DNA of 64,000 nucleotides from Thiodiazotropha sp037384425 (GCA_037384425.1 JARROA010000014.1:1-64000), one strand, 5' to 3'. Shown: positions 41,380 through 49,921, counted from the stretch's first letter. Notes: generated by a model not told the origin, from the letters alone. Made by a program: numbers and translations.

Positions 41380-44088
41380 GTGCGACAGATCATTCGTTTA
41401 ACCCTCGCGCATGGGTTGCTGTCCATGCTGCTCATGCTGTTTGCCTGTCAGGCCATGGCGGCATCGCGTGTGCTCGATCGCATCGAGACGCGGGTGGAAG
41501 GCGACAACAATGTGATCGCGGTCCACTTCAACATCCCGGTGCGTTACGTTTCGCATGTCATGAACGACGCCAACAGTGAGATCGGCATCCAGCTGCAGAT
41601 CGTCCCGACACCGGAAGTCGATCTTGAAGACCTGCTTTCCCGGGATCAGCTCAGTTGGAAACCGACGGAGGAGATTCCCCTCTCCAAGGTGGTCTATCAG
41701 GGCACCGGCGTCGGCACCTCGAGTCTGTTGGTCTCCTTCGCCACCCCGGTGAAGGATTTTCGCATTCGCCAAAGTCGTGACTTCTATGTCATGGAATTCG
41801 TCCTGAAAAAAGCGGCGAAGCTGCCGCAGGTCGAAAAGGTGCCCATGATCGACATCGACGTGCCCGAAACCAGACCGCCCTTGAGGGTCAAGTCGCTGCC
41901 GTTGGTGATCTATGTGATCAACCTGACATCCGAGTCCAAGCCGCTCGATCTGGATAAGATCGCCCCGGTCCCCGTGGATGCCAATGAGGCGCTCTATACC
42001 ACCCGAACCCTGGTGGATGGCAGCGAGTGGCATCGCCTGCGTCTCGGATTCTTTCGTACCCAGAACGAAGCCAAAGCCAAACTCAAGGCGGTGAAGAACT
42101 TCTATCCGAAGGCCTGGATCGATCGCGCCGATCTCAGTGAGCGGCGTCAGGCCCTGTTCGAATCCGGTCTGCTGCCCGCAGCCGAGATGGCCGAAGCTCC
42201 AGCCGGCTCGGGTGACAATGTGGTGACTGGTGTGGTTGGCGTGGGTGCCGCAGCCGCCGCTGGAACAGCAACCACGGGAGCCGCCGCGGCGGAGGGAGCA
42301 GGCGAGCTGGCCACGGGTGCGGTGGAAGCAGAACCCGAACCCCAGCCGCAAGCTGAGGAGCAACCGCCGCTGCCGGCGGATGAACGGCTGACCAAGATGA
42401 TCGAACTGATCCGGCACGCCATGACCGCCGGCGAGTACGACAAGGCGATCCGCATGCTGGAGGGTTTCCTCGAGGAACCGGAGAACTACTACACCAAGGA
42501 GGCGATGGAGCTGTTGGGTCTGGCGCGCGAGCGTAACGGTCAGAGGGCCCATGCCAAAGCCGAATATGAGGCCTTCCTTGAAAAGTATCCGGAAGGGGAG
42601 GATGCGGAACGGGTGAAACAGCGGCTGCTGGGTCTGATCACCGCCCCCAAGACGCCGAAGGAGCGGCTGCGTGAAGAGGAGGAGGAGCAGGCGGTGGAGT
42701 GGGAGACCTACGGCAGCGTCTCCCAGCACTACCGACGCGATTCGATTGACAATCCAGGCGACGAGAACGATATCGTCTCCCGTTCCGAGATCGAAACCTT
42801 CGTCGATATCAACAGCCGCCGCCGCAGCCAGTCCCTCGATGTGCGCATGAAACTGACCGGCAGTTACGTGTCGGATCTGCTGAGTGACGGCCCGGGCAAT
42901 GACAAGACCCTGAGCGACGCTTATGTCGATGTGGAGCATCTCGCCTCACGCACCAACTTCCGGATGGGACGCCAGCGCTTGCGCTCCAGCGGTATCCTCA
43001 ACCGCTTCGACGGTCTGGTGCTGGGTTATGAATTGACGCCGGATATCAATATCCGGGGCTATGCCGGTCTGCCGGTGGAGAGTTCACGGGATGTGTTCCT
43101 GAATGAACACAAAGAGTTCGTGGGTGTCAGCGGCGACATCGCCAACCTGTTCGAAAACTGGGATCTGAGCCTGTTTGCCATCAATCAGGATGTGGACGGG
43201 CTGGTGGATCGGCAGGCGGTCGGCGGCGAGTTCCGCTATTTCGATCAGGAGAAGTCGCTCTTCGGCCTGGTCGATTACGATACTCACTATGGCGCGCTCG
43301 ACATTTTCGCCCTGCAGGGCAACTGGACACTGTCGGACAAGACCCGGGTCTACATGAATCTGGACTACCGCAAGTCGCCCCTGTTGCAGACCTCCAATGC
43401 GATCAGGAATTACTTCGACCCGGTTCAGTATGATCTATCGATCTTCGACCCCGTGGATTCCATCGAAGAGCTGCTCAAATTCCAGAATGAGGACTATATC
43501 TATTCCCGCGCGGAGGATCTGACTGGGGATACCACGACGCTAACGTTCGGCGCCAGTCAACAATTGTCATCCACCTTGCAAATCACCGGTGACGTCACCA
43601 TCACCAACACCAAGGGCACACCTCAGCAGGGAGACGACGCAGAACTGGATCCCACTACTCCGGATCCGACCGACACCCGCAACTCAAATGATTTTATCGC
43701 GGCTGTGGAGGACACCGGCAACGAGTACTACTACAACTTCCAGCTAATCAAGAATGACCTGCTCAAGCCCGGGGATATCGGTATCTTCAACCTGCGCTAC
43801 TACGACACCAGCACCTCCAACACTTTGCGTCTGGGTGTGAGCAGCCGCTATCCGATCACCAACGTGTGGCGGGTCAATCCGCGTATCGACGTCTCCTACC
43901 GCAAGCGCACCGACAATGACGACACACGTTTGATGGTGAGCCCCTATCTGCGCATGGATTACCGGCTGCGCAGAAGCTTCACTCTGGAGTTCGAGGGCGG
44001 CTTCGACTGGTACAAGGAAGAGAATGATCTGGAAACCACCAAGTTCACCGACTACTTCTTCATCGCCGGCTATCGTTGGGACTTCTAG
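41380..44088 (+). CDS. Outer-membrane beta-barrel protein with SPOR and TPR domains (putative cytochrome conduit)
   Basis: A 902-residue exported protein. It has a signal peptide (VRQIIRLTLAHGLLSMLLML to AMA-AS, GTG start at 41380), an N-terminal beta domain, a SPOR-like domain (about residues 175-260, with YTTRTLVDGSEWHRLRLGFF), an Ala/Gly- and Pro/Glu-rich linker (about 270-335), TPR-like helices (about 345-425) and a large C-terminal beta-barrel (about 450-902) ending YRWDF, as for BAM substrates. It lies 43 bases after the giant cytochrome in the same operon, so I infer the porin part of a porin-cytochrome complex. The SPOR domain may anchor it to septal peptidoglycan. Confidence 0.82.
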   Translation: MRQIIRLTLAHGLLSMLLMLFACQAMAASRVLDRIETRVEGDNNVIAVHFNIPVRYVSHVMNDANSEIGIQLQIVPTPEVDLEDLLSRDQLSWKPTEEIPLSKVVYQGTGVGTSSLLVSFATPVKDFRIRQSRDFYVMEFVLKKAAKLPQVEKVPMIDIDVPETRPPLRVKSLPLVIYVINLTSESKPLDLDKIAPVPVDANEALYTTRTLVDGSEWHRLRLGFFRTQNEAKAKLKAVKNFYPKAWIDRADLSERRQALFESGLLPAAEMAEAPAGSGDNVVTGVVGVGAAAAAGTATTGAAAAEGAGELATGAVEAEPEPQPQAEEQPPLPADERLTKMIELIRHAMTAGEYDKAIRMLEGFLEEPENYYTKEAMELLGLARERNGQRAHAKAEYEAFLEKYPEGEDAERVKQRLLGLITAPKTPKERLREEEEEQAVEWETYGSVSQHYRRDSIDNPGDENDIVSRSEIETFVDINSRRRSQSLDVRMKLTGSYVSDLLSDGPGNDKTLSDAYVDVEHLASRTNFRMGRQRLRSSGILNRFDGLVLGYELTPDINIRGYAGLPVESSRDVFLNEHKEFVGVSGDIANLFENWDLSLFAINQDVDGLVDRQAVGGEFRYFDQEKSLFGLVDYDTHYGALDIFALQGNWTLSDKTRVYMNLDYRKSPLLQTSNAIRNYFDPVQYDLSIFDPVDSIEELLKFQNEDYIYSRAEDLTGDTTTLTFGASQQLSSTLQITGDVTITNTKGTPQQGDDAELDPTTPDPTDTRNSNDFIAAVEDTGNEYYYNFQLIKNDLLKPGDIGIFNLRYYDTSTSNTLRLGVSSRYPITNVWRVNPRIDVSYRKRTDNDDTRLMVSPYLRMDYRLRRSFTLEFEGGFDWYKEENDLETTKFTDYFFIAGYRWDF

Positions 44089-44260
44089 GGCCTGTTAACA
44101 CTAATTCAATAGGCTCTAGGCCGAGGCTGACGGTGGCGGGTTCGCTCGCGACGTCAAATCATCGCCCTTTCCCTTAACCCCATCCGGTCTGCCGGTTATA
44201 ATCCCGCCTTCGACGCAAGCCACGCGGCGCAGCTGCCGCCGCCTAGACAAGGGTTCGGGA

Positions 44261-44635
44261 TTGACACAACTGATTGCCATAGCCGCCGGTGGCGCCGCAG
44301 GGGCGCTGTTCCGTTTCTGGGTCTCCAGCGGCGTCTATGCGCTGTTGGGTAGAAATTTTCCCTATGGCACGCTGGCGGTCAATGTGCTCGGTTCCCTGGC
44401 GATGGGCTTTCTCTATGTGGTTCTGCTGGAGCGCATGACCGCCTCGCCCGAGCTGCGCGGCGCGCTGCTGATCGGTTTTCTCGGCGCCTTTACCACCTTT
44501 TCCACCTTCTCCATCGAGACGCTCACCCTGATCGAGCAGGCCGAGCTCCTGAAGGCGGGATTGAACATGCTGTTGAGCGTGAGCGCCTGCATCGTGGCCT
44601 GCTGGTTCGGGCTGGTAATCGGGAGACAGCTATGA
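44261..44635 (+). CDS. crcB: Fluoride channel CrcB/FluC
   Basis: A 124-residue, four-helix fluoride exporter that works as a dimer. The signatures are GGAAGALFRFWVS near the start, NVLGSLAMGFLY (about 43-54) and GFLGAFTTFSTFSIET (about 70-85). The start is TTG at 44261, since no ATG is near. It is followed by an overlapping DUF190 gene. I looked for a fluoride riboswitch in the 170-base leader and did not recognise one. In Pseudomonas it also lies between rarA and serS. Confidence 0.94.
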   Translation: MTQLIAIAAGGAAGALFRFWVSSGVYALLGRNFPYGTLAVNVLGSLAMGFLYVVLLERMTASPELRGALLIGFLGAFTTFSTFSIETLTLIEQAELLKAGLNMLLSVSACIVACWFGLVIGRQL

Positions 44636-44943
44636 CACAGAGCGAAGTGACCATGGTCCGGGTCTATCTGACGGAAGGGGACCACCAGCTGCGTAAACTG
44701 CTGGAATTTCTACAACAGGAGGAGCATGTGCGCGGCGTCACCGCCTTTCGCGGAATTGCCGGCTTCGGCTCTTCCGGCAAGCTGCACGAGTCGTCGCTGC
44801 TCGATATCTCCCTCGACCTGCCGCTGGTGGTGGAATTCTTCGACCAGCCGGAGCGCGCCGAGAAGATCAAGCGGGATTTACATCAATGGGTTGGGTCTGG
44901 CCACATCGTGAGCTGGACCGCGCAAGTCAATATGAGTGAATAA
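44632..44943 (+). CDS. DUF190 protein (PII-like, linked to CrcB)
   Basis: A 103-residue ferredoxin-like-fold protein of the DUF190 family, related to PII signalling proteins. Typical features are VRVYLTEGDHQLRKLL and VRGVTAFRGIAGFGSSGKLHESSLLD. Its ATG overlaps the crcB stop (ATGA) and it is followed after three bases by serS. DUF190 genes are often beside crcB, which suggests a role in fluoride response, though it has not been shown for this branch to my knowledge. Confidence 0.9.
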   Translation: MTQSEVTMVRVYLTEGDHQLRKLLEFLQQEEHVRGVTAFRGIAGFGSSGKLHESSLLDISLDLPLVVEFFDQPERAEKIKRDLHQWVGSGHIVSWTAQVNMSE

Positions 44944-44946
44944 TCA

Positions 44947-46221
44947 ATGTTGGATCCAAAATTATTGAGAGGCGACCTGGACAACGTAGCCGCCCAGCTG
45001 GCGCGACGGGGGTATCAGCTCGACACCACGCGTTTGCGTGAACTGGAGGAGCGTCGCAAGCAGTTGCAGGTGGAGGCGGAGGAGCTGCAGAGCGAGCGTA
45101 ACTCCCGCTCTAAATCGATCGGCAAGGCGAAGGCCGCGGGCGAGGATATCCAGCCGTTGCTGGCCCAGGTGGCGGAGTTGGGCGACAGGCTCAAAGCTGC
45201 CCAGGATGCGCTTGCCGAAGTGCAGGCCGAGCTTTCCGACATCATGCTCGGTATTCCGAACATTCCCCATGACTCCGTTCCCGACGGCAAGGACGAGGCG
45301 GACAACCGGGAGGAGCGCCGCTGGGGCGAGCCGCGGCAGTTCGATTTCGAGCCCAAGGACCATGTGGATCTGGGCGACGCCAGCGGTCTGCTCGACTTCG
45401 AGGCGGCGGCGCGTCTGACCGGCTCCCGCTTCGCCGTCATGGCCGGTCCGCTGGCGCGTCTGCACCGGGCGCTGATCCAGTTCATGCTCGACACCCACAC
45501 TACCGAGCACGGCTATACCGAGGCCTATGTCCCCTACATGGTCAACGCCGATAGCCTGCGCGGCACCGGTCAGCTGCCCAAGTTCGAGGAGGACCTGTTC
45601 AAGCTTTGCGGCGAATCGGGCTACTACCTGATCCCCACCGCCGAGGTGCCGGTCACCAATCTGATCCGCGACCAGATCATCGACGCCGACTACATGCCGC
45701 GCAAGTGGGTCGCCCACACCCCCTGTTTCCGCTCCGAGGCTGGTTCCTACGGCAAGGACACCCGGGGCATGATCCGTCAGCACCAGTTCGAAAAGGTGGA
45801 GCTGGTACAGGCGGTACCGGCCGAGCGCTCATTTGAGGCCCTGGAGGAGCTGACCGGCCACGCCGAGGCGATTCTGCAGAAACTCGGCTTGCCCTATCGG
45901 GTGGTTACTCTCTGCACCGGCGATATCGGTTTCTCCTCGACCAAGACCTACGATCTGGAGGTCTGGCTGCCGGGGCAGGGCAAGTATCGGGAGATCTCCT
46001 CCTGTTCCAACTTTGTCGATTTCCAGGCCCGCCGCCTGCAGGCCCGCTGGCGCAATCCCGAGACCGGCAAACCCGAGCTGGTGCACACCCTCAACGGCTC
46101 CGGCCTGGCGGTCGGCCGCACCCTGGTGGCGGTGATGGAGAACTACCAGCAGGCCGACGGCTCCATCGTCGTGCCCGAGGTGCTGCGTCCCTATATGGGA
46201 GGCATGGAGCGGATCGCCTGA
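44947..46221 (+). CDS. serS: Seryl-tRNA synthetase
   Basis: A 424-residue class II synthetase. The N-terminal coiled-coil arm (about residues 30-100) binds the long variable arm of tRNA-Ser. Motif 2 is around HTPCFRSEAGSYGKDTRGMIRQHQFEKVEL, and motif 3 is LNGSGLAVGRTLVAVMENYQ. E. coli SerRS is 430 residues. A tRNA-Ser gene lies 1.2 kb downstream. It is translated just after DUF190. Confidence 0.97.
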   Translation: MLDPKLLRGDLDNVAAQLARRGYQLDTTRLRELEERRKQLQVEAEELQSERNSRSKSIGKAKAAGEDIQPLLAQVAELGDRLKAAQDALAEVQAELSDIMLGIPNIPHDSVPDGKDEADNREERRWGEPRQFDFEPKDHVDLGDASGLLDFEAAARLTGSRFAVMAGPLARLHRALIQFMLDTHTTEHGYTEAYVPYMVNADSLRGTGQLPKFEEDLFKLCGESGYYLIPTAEVPVTNLIRDQIIDADYMPRKWVAHTPCFRSEAGSYGKDTRGMIRQHQFEKVELVQAVPAERSFEALEELTGHAEAILQKLGLPYRVVTLCTGDIGFSSTKTYDLEVWLPGQGKYREISSCSNFVDFQARRLQARWRNPETGKPELVHTLNGSGLAVGRTLVAVMENYQQADGSIVVPEVLRPYMGGMERIA

Positions 46222-46281
46222 GCAGGCGGGCTTGTGGCGCCCAGGAAGTGCCCTTGGGGTGCACCGTATCTTGAAATGAAC

Positions 46282-46354
46282 GGTAGGGTGGGGCCCAGCC
46301 CCACCATTCACGTTCTTAATATGAGAGATCCGGTGGGGCAGGGCCCCACCCTGC
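46282..46354. repeat. Pair of REP-like palindromes, TGGGGC subfamily
   Basis: Units at 46282-46305 and 46331-46354 in opposite orientation, between serS and the small membrane-protein gene, which converge. The arms are GGTGGGGC and GCCCCACC. Confidence 0.7.
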
Positions 46355-46368
46355 GCTTGGCTTCGGCG

Positions 46369-46548
46369 TCACACCAGCATAATCAGCAGAATCACAAACC
46401 CCACCACCGCCGCCAGGGGCAGGACAGCCGCCTGCCAATCGCCTTTCTGCGCCTTGGGGCTGTTCTGCAGCCAGTATTTGGCGCGCGGCCACATGAAGAT
46501 GATCCAGCCCACGATCAGAATGGCGGAAAATATTTTTAACCAGTCCAT
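46369..46548 (-). CDS. Small two-helix membrane protein
   Basis: A 59-residue protein. An N-terminal helix (DWLKIFSAILIVGWIIFMW) is followed by a polar loop (PRAKYWLQNSPKAQKGDW) and a C-terminal helix (AAVLPLAAVVGFVILLIML). It has an ATG start and TGA stop with no internal problem. The hydrophobic-polar-hydrophobic pattern and W/R borders look like a genuine bitopic or hairpin membrane protein, and similar short proteins sit near serS in other gammaproteobacteria as I recall. No function is known. It is downstream of the YccA homologue on the same strand, beyond its terminator. Confidence 0.72.
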   Translation of the reverse strand: MDWLKIFSAILIVGWIIFMWPRAKYWLQNSPKAQKGDWQAAVLPLAAVVGFVILLIMLV

Positions 46549-46564
46549 TGTCTAGTCCAGAGAT

Positions 46565-46590
46565 AAAAAACCCCGGATAAACCGGGGTTT
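46565..46590 (-). terminator. Intrinsic terminator of the YccA homologue
   Basis: On the minus strand a 9-bp stem AAACCCCGG with CCGGGGTTT is followed by TTTTTT. It lies about 27 bases past the stop at 46617. Confidence 0.85.
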
Positions 46591-46616
46591 GTCGCTAATC
46601 ACGCTGATGTTTGATC

Positions 46617-47288
46617 TCAATCGTCACCGCCCAGCGCGCCCAAAAGGTGGAGCAGGCTGGTGAAGATGTTGAGAATCGCCAGGTAGAGTCCGATGGTGGT
46701 CAGGATGTAGTTGGTCTGACCGCCGTGCACCATCTGGCTGGTCTCGAACAGTATGTAGCCGGACATAAGCAGAATCACCACGGCCGAGATGGCCAGGTGG
46801 AGCGCCGGCATGTTCAGGAACAGCCCGGCCAGGGACGCGAACATCACCACCAGCATGCCGGCGAAGATAAATCCGCCCATGAAGCTGAAGTCACGCTTGG
46901 TGGAGAGGGCATATCCCGAGAGACCCAGAAAGATGATGCCGGTGCCGCCGAAGGCGGTGGCGATGATCTGCGGGCCGTTCGAGAGCGCGGCGTAATAGTT
47001 CAGGGTGGGACCGAGTCCGAAACCGAGCAGGCCGGTGACGGCGAAAGTCACCCACAGCCCGGCGGCGGAGTTGGCCGTTCTAGGTAGTACGAGCCAAAGC
47101 AGCACCAGCGCTCCCAACGAGGTGCCGAGCGAAATCGCATAGGGTGGCTGCATGGCCATGGAGACGATCGCCAGCAAAGCACTCCAGATCAGGGTGCCCG
47201 ACAGCAGCATGTAGGTATTCTTGATGAGCTTGTTGGTCGACAGCACCGACTCCGTAGAGCGGGCCGCGGCGATATTGAGACGATTCAT
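46617..47288 (-). CDS. yccA: Bax inhibitor-1 / YccA family membrane protein
   Basis: A 223-residue protein of the BI-1 family, with seven membrane helices and a central HGGQTNY-like loop (SQMVHGGQTNYILTTIGLYLAILNIFTSLLHLLG at the C-terminus). E. coli YccA modulates FtsH proteolysis of SecY. Aspartates of the family gating pair are present near the C-terminus (GALGGDD). An intrinsic terminator follows. Confidence 0.92.
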   Translation of the reverse strand: MNRLNIAAARSTESVLSTNKLIKNTYMLLSGTLIWSALLAIVSMAMQPPYAISLGTSLGALVLLWLVLPRTANSAAGLWVTFAVTGLLGFGLGPTLNYYAALSNGPQIIATAFGGTGIIFLGLSGYALSTKRDFSFMGGFIFAGMLVVMFASLAGLFLNMPALHLAISAVVILLMSGYILFETSQMVHGGQTNYILTTIGLYLAILNIFTSLLHLLGALGGDD

Positions 47289-47457
47289 AGTGGCTTGATC
47301 TCCTGATTCGTTGCCAGATTCAATCTGCTCTTTGTGACAGTCATAGTTTGAAATTGTTCAGCCAAGCATACAGAGAGCCTGGAAAAGGTCAACTTTGTCT
47401 AATGTGGTGATAAAACTGGATATTTCAAGGTTTTCTAGTGTATCCTAGCGCCCCTTC

Positions 47458-47548
47458 GGAGAGGTGGCAGAGCGGTTGAATGCGGCGGTCTTGAAAACCG
47501 TTGAGGGTTAGTAGCCCTCCCAGGGTTCGAATCCCTGCCTCTCCGCCA
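47458..47548 (+). tRNA. tRNA-Ser (anticodon TGA), CCA encoded
   Basis: Acceptor stem GGAGAGG (47458-47464) pairs with CCTCTCC, then G and encoded CCA (to 47548). The anticodon TGA is at 47492-47494, in the loop CTTGAAA. A long variable arm (GAGGGTTAGTAGCCCTC) is the class II feature of tRNA-Ser, and the T-loop is GGTTCGAATCC. It is the border of the low-GC island that follows. Confidence 0.97.
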
Positions 47549-47588
47549 AATAGAAAGGGGGCCTGTAGGCCCCCTTTCTATTTGGCGG
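47543..47588. terminator. 21-bp perfect inverted repeat overlapping the tRNA 3' end
   Basis: Arms of 21 bases are perfectly complementary around a 4-nt loop (TGTA at 47564-47567). The left arm starts in the tRNA itself with CCGCCA, so the right arm contains a mirrored TGGCGG. The inner AAATAGAAAGGGGGCC hairpin would stop transcription; a U-tract is lacking but the right arm is TTTCTATTT-rich. It could also be a relic of integration at the tRNA. Confidence 0.75.
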
Positions 47589-48078
47589 CGCGGTAGGATT
47601 GATTCGAACCCTTCGTTCGGCAAGGCGAGCAGCACCGCAGGACGCCGCAGCGAATCGAAGGCACCCCGAAGAGGTGAGGCGAAGGCGACTTAATCACTGG
47701 TTCTTCATAAAATTATTATTAATTACAGTGCGTTACTGCTTTGCCTTAGCGGTATTCTGATCAGGTCTCGGGTTTCGCTTATATTTGGGAAACTTATAAA
47801 TTGACCCCAACTTCATATTCACTTAGACTCTGGCAGCAACGGAAATACCCACCCTCTCAATATCGCGTTTCTTGCCATATTGCTAAGCAAGCCCTATCTT
47901 TATGAGCAGATAGGAGTTTCGTCGGCAGGCTAACCATTCGACTTCTTGTTTGCGGGTAAACGCAATTAACTCGGCAAGCAACGTAAAGTTAGCGTTCTTC
48001 GCTAGTTGATGATCATTCACTCTGGACAGCTTCGCCCATTTCGATGTTCAGCAAACTGATTGAAGAAAGGGAATTTAC
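47589..48078. other. Island left flank without a recognisable gene
   Basis: About 490 bases. The beginning (reading the minus strand across 47575-47615) has GGTTCGAATC and then, after 13 bases, GCCGCCA, like a weak inverted copy of the tRNA 3' end. The rest is visibly more AT-rich than the flanking chromosome. I see no gene, no insertion sequence and no integrase. Confidence 0.5.
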
Positions 48079-48429
48079 ATGAATAATCGATCTAATCTCC
48101 TTTCCTACTTTTCAGAGCCGCGCAAATACCACGACCCAGAATTATTTGTCGGGCCAAAAGAAACAACAAAGACAACGATCCCAAACGATATTGGATTGCA
48201 GCTGGACTTTCCTGAATCTGTACAATCACCGGAAGAGAAGGTGCTGTATGCCCTGTGGAGAGAAGGGGATCAGTCACTTTCAAGCACTTTCCTGTTGACG
48301 GGTTTGCCCACTAACGAGCTTAAAGCAGCCGTGGAAAAGCTTTCTTCCGAAAATCGAATAATACTTAAGCGTGTATCTACGTCTTCAGGTGAAGGCCTCT
48401 CTTTCTGGTCATATCTATCTCTAAGGTAA
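48079..48429 (+). CDS. Island protein of unknown function, possible winged-helix
   Basis: A 116-residue soluble protein. The last two thirds (about residues 48-100: SPEEKVLYALWREGDQSLS, TFLLTGLPTNELKAAVEKL, RIILKR) read like a helix-turn-helix or winged-helix segment of the LexA/MarR kind, but no family is evident. AAGGGAA precedes the ATG at good spacing, supporting translation. The codon use and base composition are AT-richer than the core genes. It may be the regulator of the membrane gene that starts 44 bases later. Confidence 0.65.
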   Translation: MNNRSNLLSYFSEPRKYHDPELFVGPKETTKTTIPNDIGLQLDFPESVQSPEEKVLYALWREGDQSLSSTFLLTGLPTNELKAAVEKLSSENRIILKRVSTSSGEGLSFWSYLSLR

Positions 48430-48473
48430 TCAATATAAGTATACGTCGTTTTTAGAAGCCTGAAGTAGCGCTC

Positions 48474-49613
48474 ATGGATAGGGTAGAGTTTCTTGTAATC
48501 ATTCCGATCATAACCACTTTCTCTATCTATTCTATTCTGGGCGCTCGGCACCGTATTACCAAGGTGCCTTGGTTTACTTTCCTTAGATACCCACAGTATT
48601 TTGGCGGCTGGGGCGCCTTGTTTCATAACCTGTTATGGCTTGCCGCTTGGGTGCTATTGTCCAACCTCCTTATCATCCTCTTTTGCTCTATCGTTGTTTC
48701 TTTCCAGGTCCCTGTCAAAGCGCTTTACAATTGGATCGGTTACACGTCTCCCAGTGGCGGAAAAGTCGGCTTGGCAACACTTACACTATTTAGCATTGCA
48801 GCTTACTGGCATTTGGTAAAAAAGACGCATCGCATTGCGATAGGGAAGTCGCGGTACATGCCAAAAGATAAGATCGAAGCTGATTCTGAAGAGTTGAACA
48901 AAGATGAGTTGCATCCGAAGAAAGGCAGATTTCAGAATAATAAAAATCTACTAAGGGCAATGTTCTATTTCTTTCCAGACATCATGGCTCCAATTTATGG
49001 GCATTTTTATTGGAGCACGCAAGGTTACATAGCAGGCTGTACAGATTTATTGATAGCAAAATGCGGGGATGACATCCTTCTTGGCTTCTTCAGAGAGTTT
49101 GTTGAAGAAAGCCAAGAAGAAGAACTACGCTGGGTGCAAGAGAGGTTGGTTGAAGAACGCGATAACTCAGAGCAAGTTCGTCCGGCTGTCGAAATGCTTG
49201 TTAGAGCATTGGGATACTACGAAACAAAGCAGCACTTGGAAAGATATATTAAATCCAAGGCCAATATCGATTGTGGCGATGATAATAGACATGCGATTCG
49301 AATTGCTCTTCCAAAATCTGTCAGAATTCAATATTCACATGCCGGTAAGAAGTCGAAAGGCAAAATCATAGAATGCAGTAAAGATGGTCGCGGGTTATAT
49401 CTGTCCGTAAATCATCCTCTTGACGTCAACAAACCCATTCGCGTAAAGCTTAGTGGCAATGAAGTGGAAGCCCGGATAGTACACAGAAACGCACGCTTCC
49501 ATGGAAATCGTATTGTGTGTGGGGCGGGACTTGCCTTGATAAGGAAATGTGATTTCGGGAAATTCAAAAGCGTCTTACCATTGGCTGGCCAACGATCTAA
49601 TCGGGTCGTCTAG
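48474..49613 (+). CDS. Island membrane protein with C-terminal PilZ-like domain
   Basis: A 379-residue protein. Three hydrophobic segments lie in the N-terminal third (about residues 4-22, 44-72, 98-115), then a soluble central region (about 120-265, with helical repeats around EEELRWVQERLVEERDNSEQVRP), and a beta-rich C-terminal domain (about 270-370). This has the layout of PilZ, with EC-SKDGRGLYL in place of the D/NxSxxG site, but no clear RxxxR. c-di-GMP binding is therefore doubtful. It lies 44 bases after the small gene. AT-rich, probably acquired. Confidence 0.65.
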   Translation: MDRVEFLVIIPIITTFSIYSILGARHRITKVPWFTFLRYPQYFGGWGALFHNLLWLAAWVLLSNLLIILFCSIVVSFQVPVKALYNWIGYTSPSGGKVGLATLTLFSIAAYWHLVKKTHRIAIGKSRYMPKDKIEADSEELNKDELHPKKGRFQNNKNLLRAMFYFFPDIMAPIYGHFYWSTQGYIAGCTDLLIAKCGDDILLGFFREFVEESQEEELRWVQERLVEERDNSEQVRPAVEMLVRALGYYETKQHLERYIKSKANIDCGDDNRHAIRIALPKSVRIQYSHAGKKSKGKIIECSKDGRGLYLSVNHPLDVNKPIRVKLSGNEVEARIVHRNARFHGNRIVCGAGLALIRKCDFGKFKSVLPLAGQRSNRVV

Positions 49614-49859
49614 ATATCGCGAGATTTACCAATCGATATTTGTGGAATGGCCCTATTTCGCAGATCGAGAAGCAGATAGGTTCAGTTTGTCAGGTCGTTA
49701 TAGGCTGTTCATTGGTTAAAGGGGATGTATTTATTTAGCACACTCTCCCTGGGGGCTGCTACATCTCTATGGCGAGCCGCCCATATGGCTATGCGGGCGA
49801 CCTTGCGACCCATTGTGCTCTCTGCCATGGCCTGGTCTAGGCGCTTACCGAGTGCGCAG

Positions 49860-49887
49860 AAAAAGACGCATGCTAAAAGGCATGCGT
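49860..49887 (-). terminator. Intrinsic terminator of the PKD-cytochrome gene
   Basis: On the minus strand ACGCATGC and GCATGCGT form an 8-bp stem, followed by CTTTTT. It lies about 35 bases past the stop at 49922. Confidence 0.85.
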
Positions 49888-49921
49888 AACAGGGGAAACT
49901 TCACTCAGTCGTTGTTTTAAT

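Noticed and set aside
44089..44260. Fluoride riboswitch before crcB
   Set aside because: I looked for its pseudoknot consensus and could not match it. A covariance-model search would settle this.
47435..47635. 66-codon frame on the minus strand across tRNA-Ser
   Set aside because: It reads the antisense of the tRNA; such frames are a known annotation artefact.
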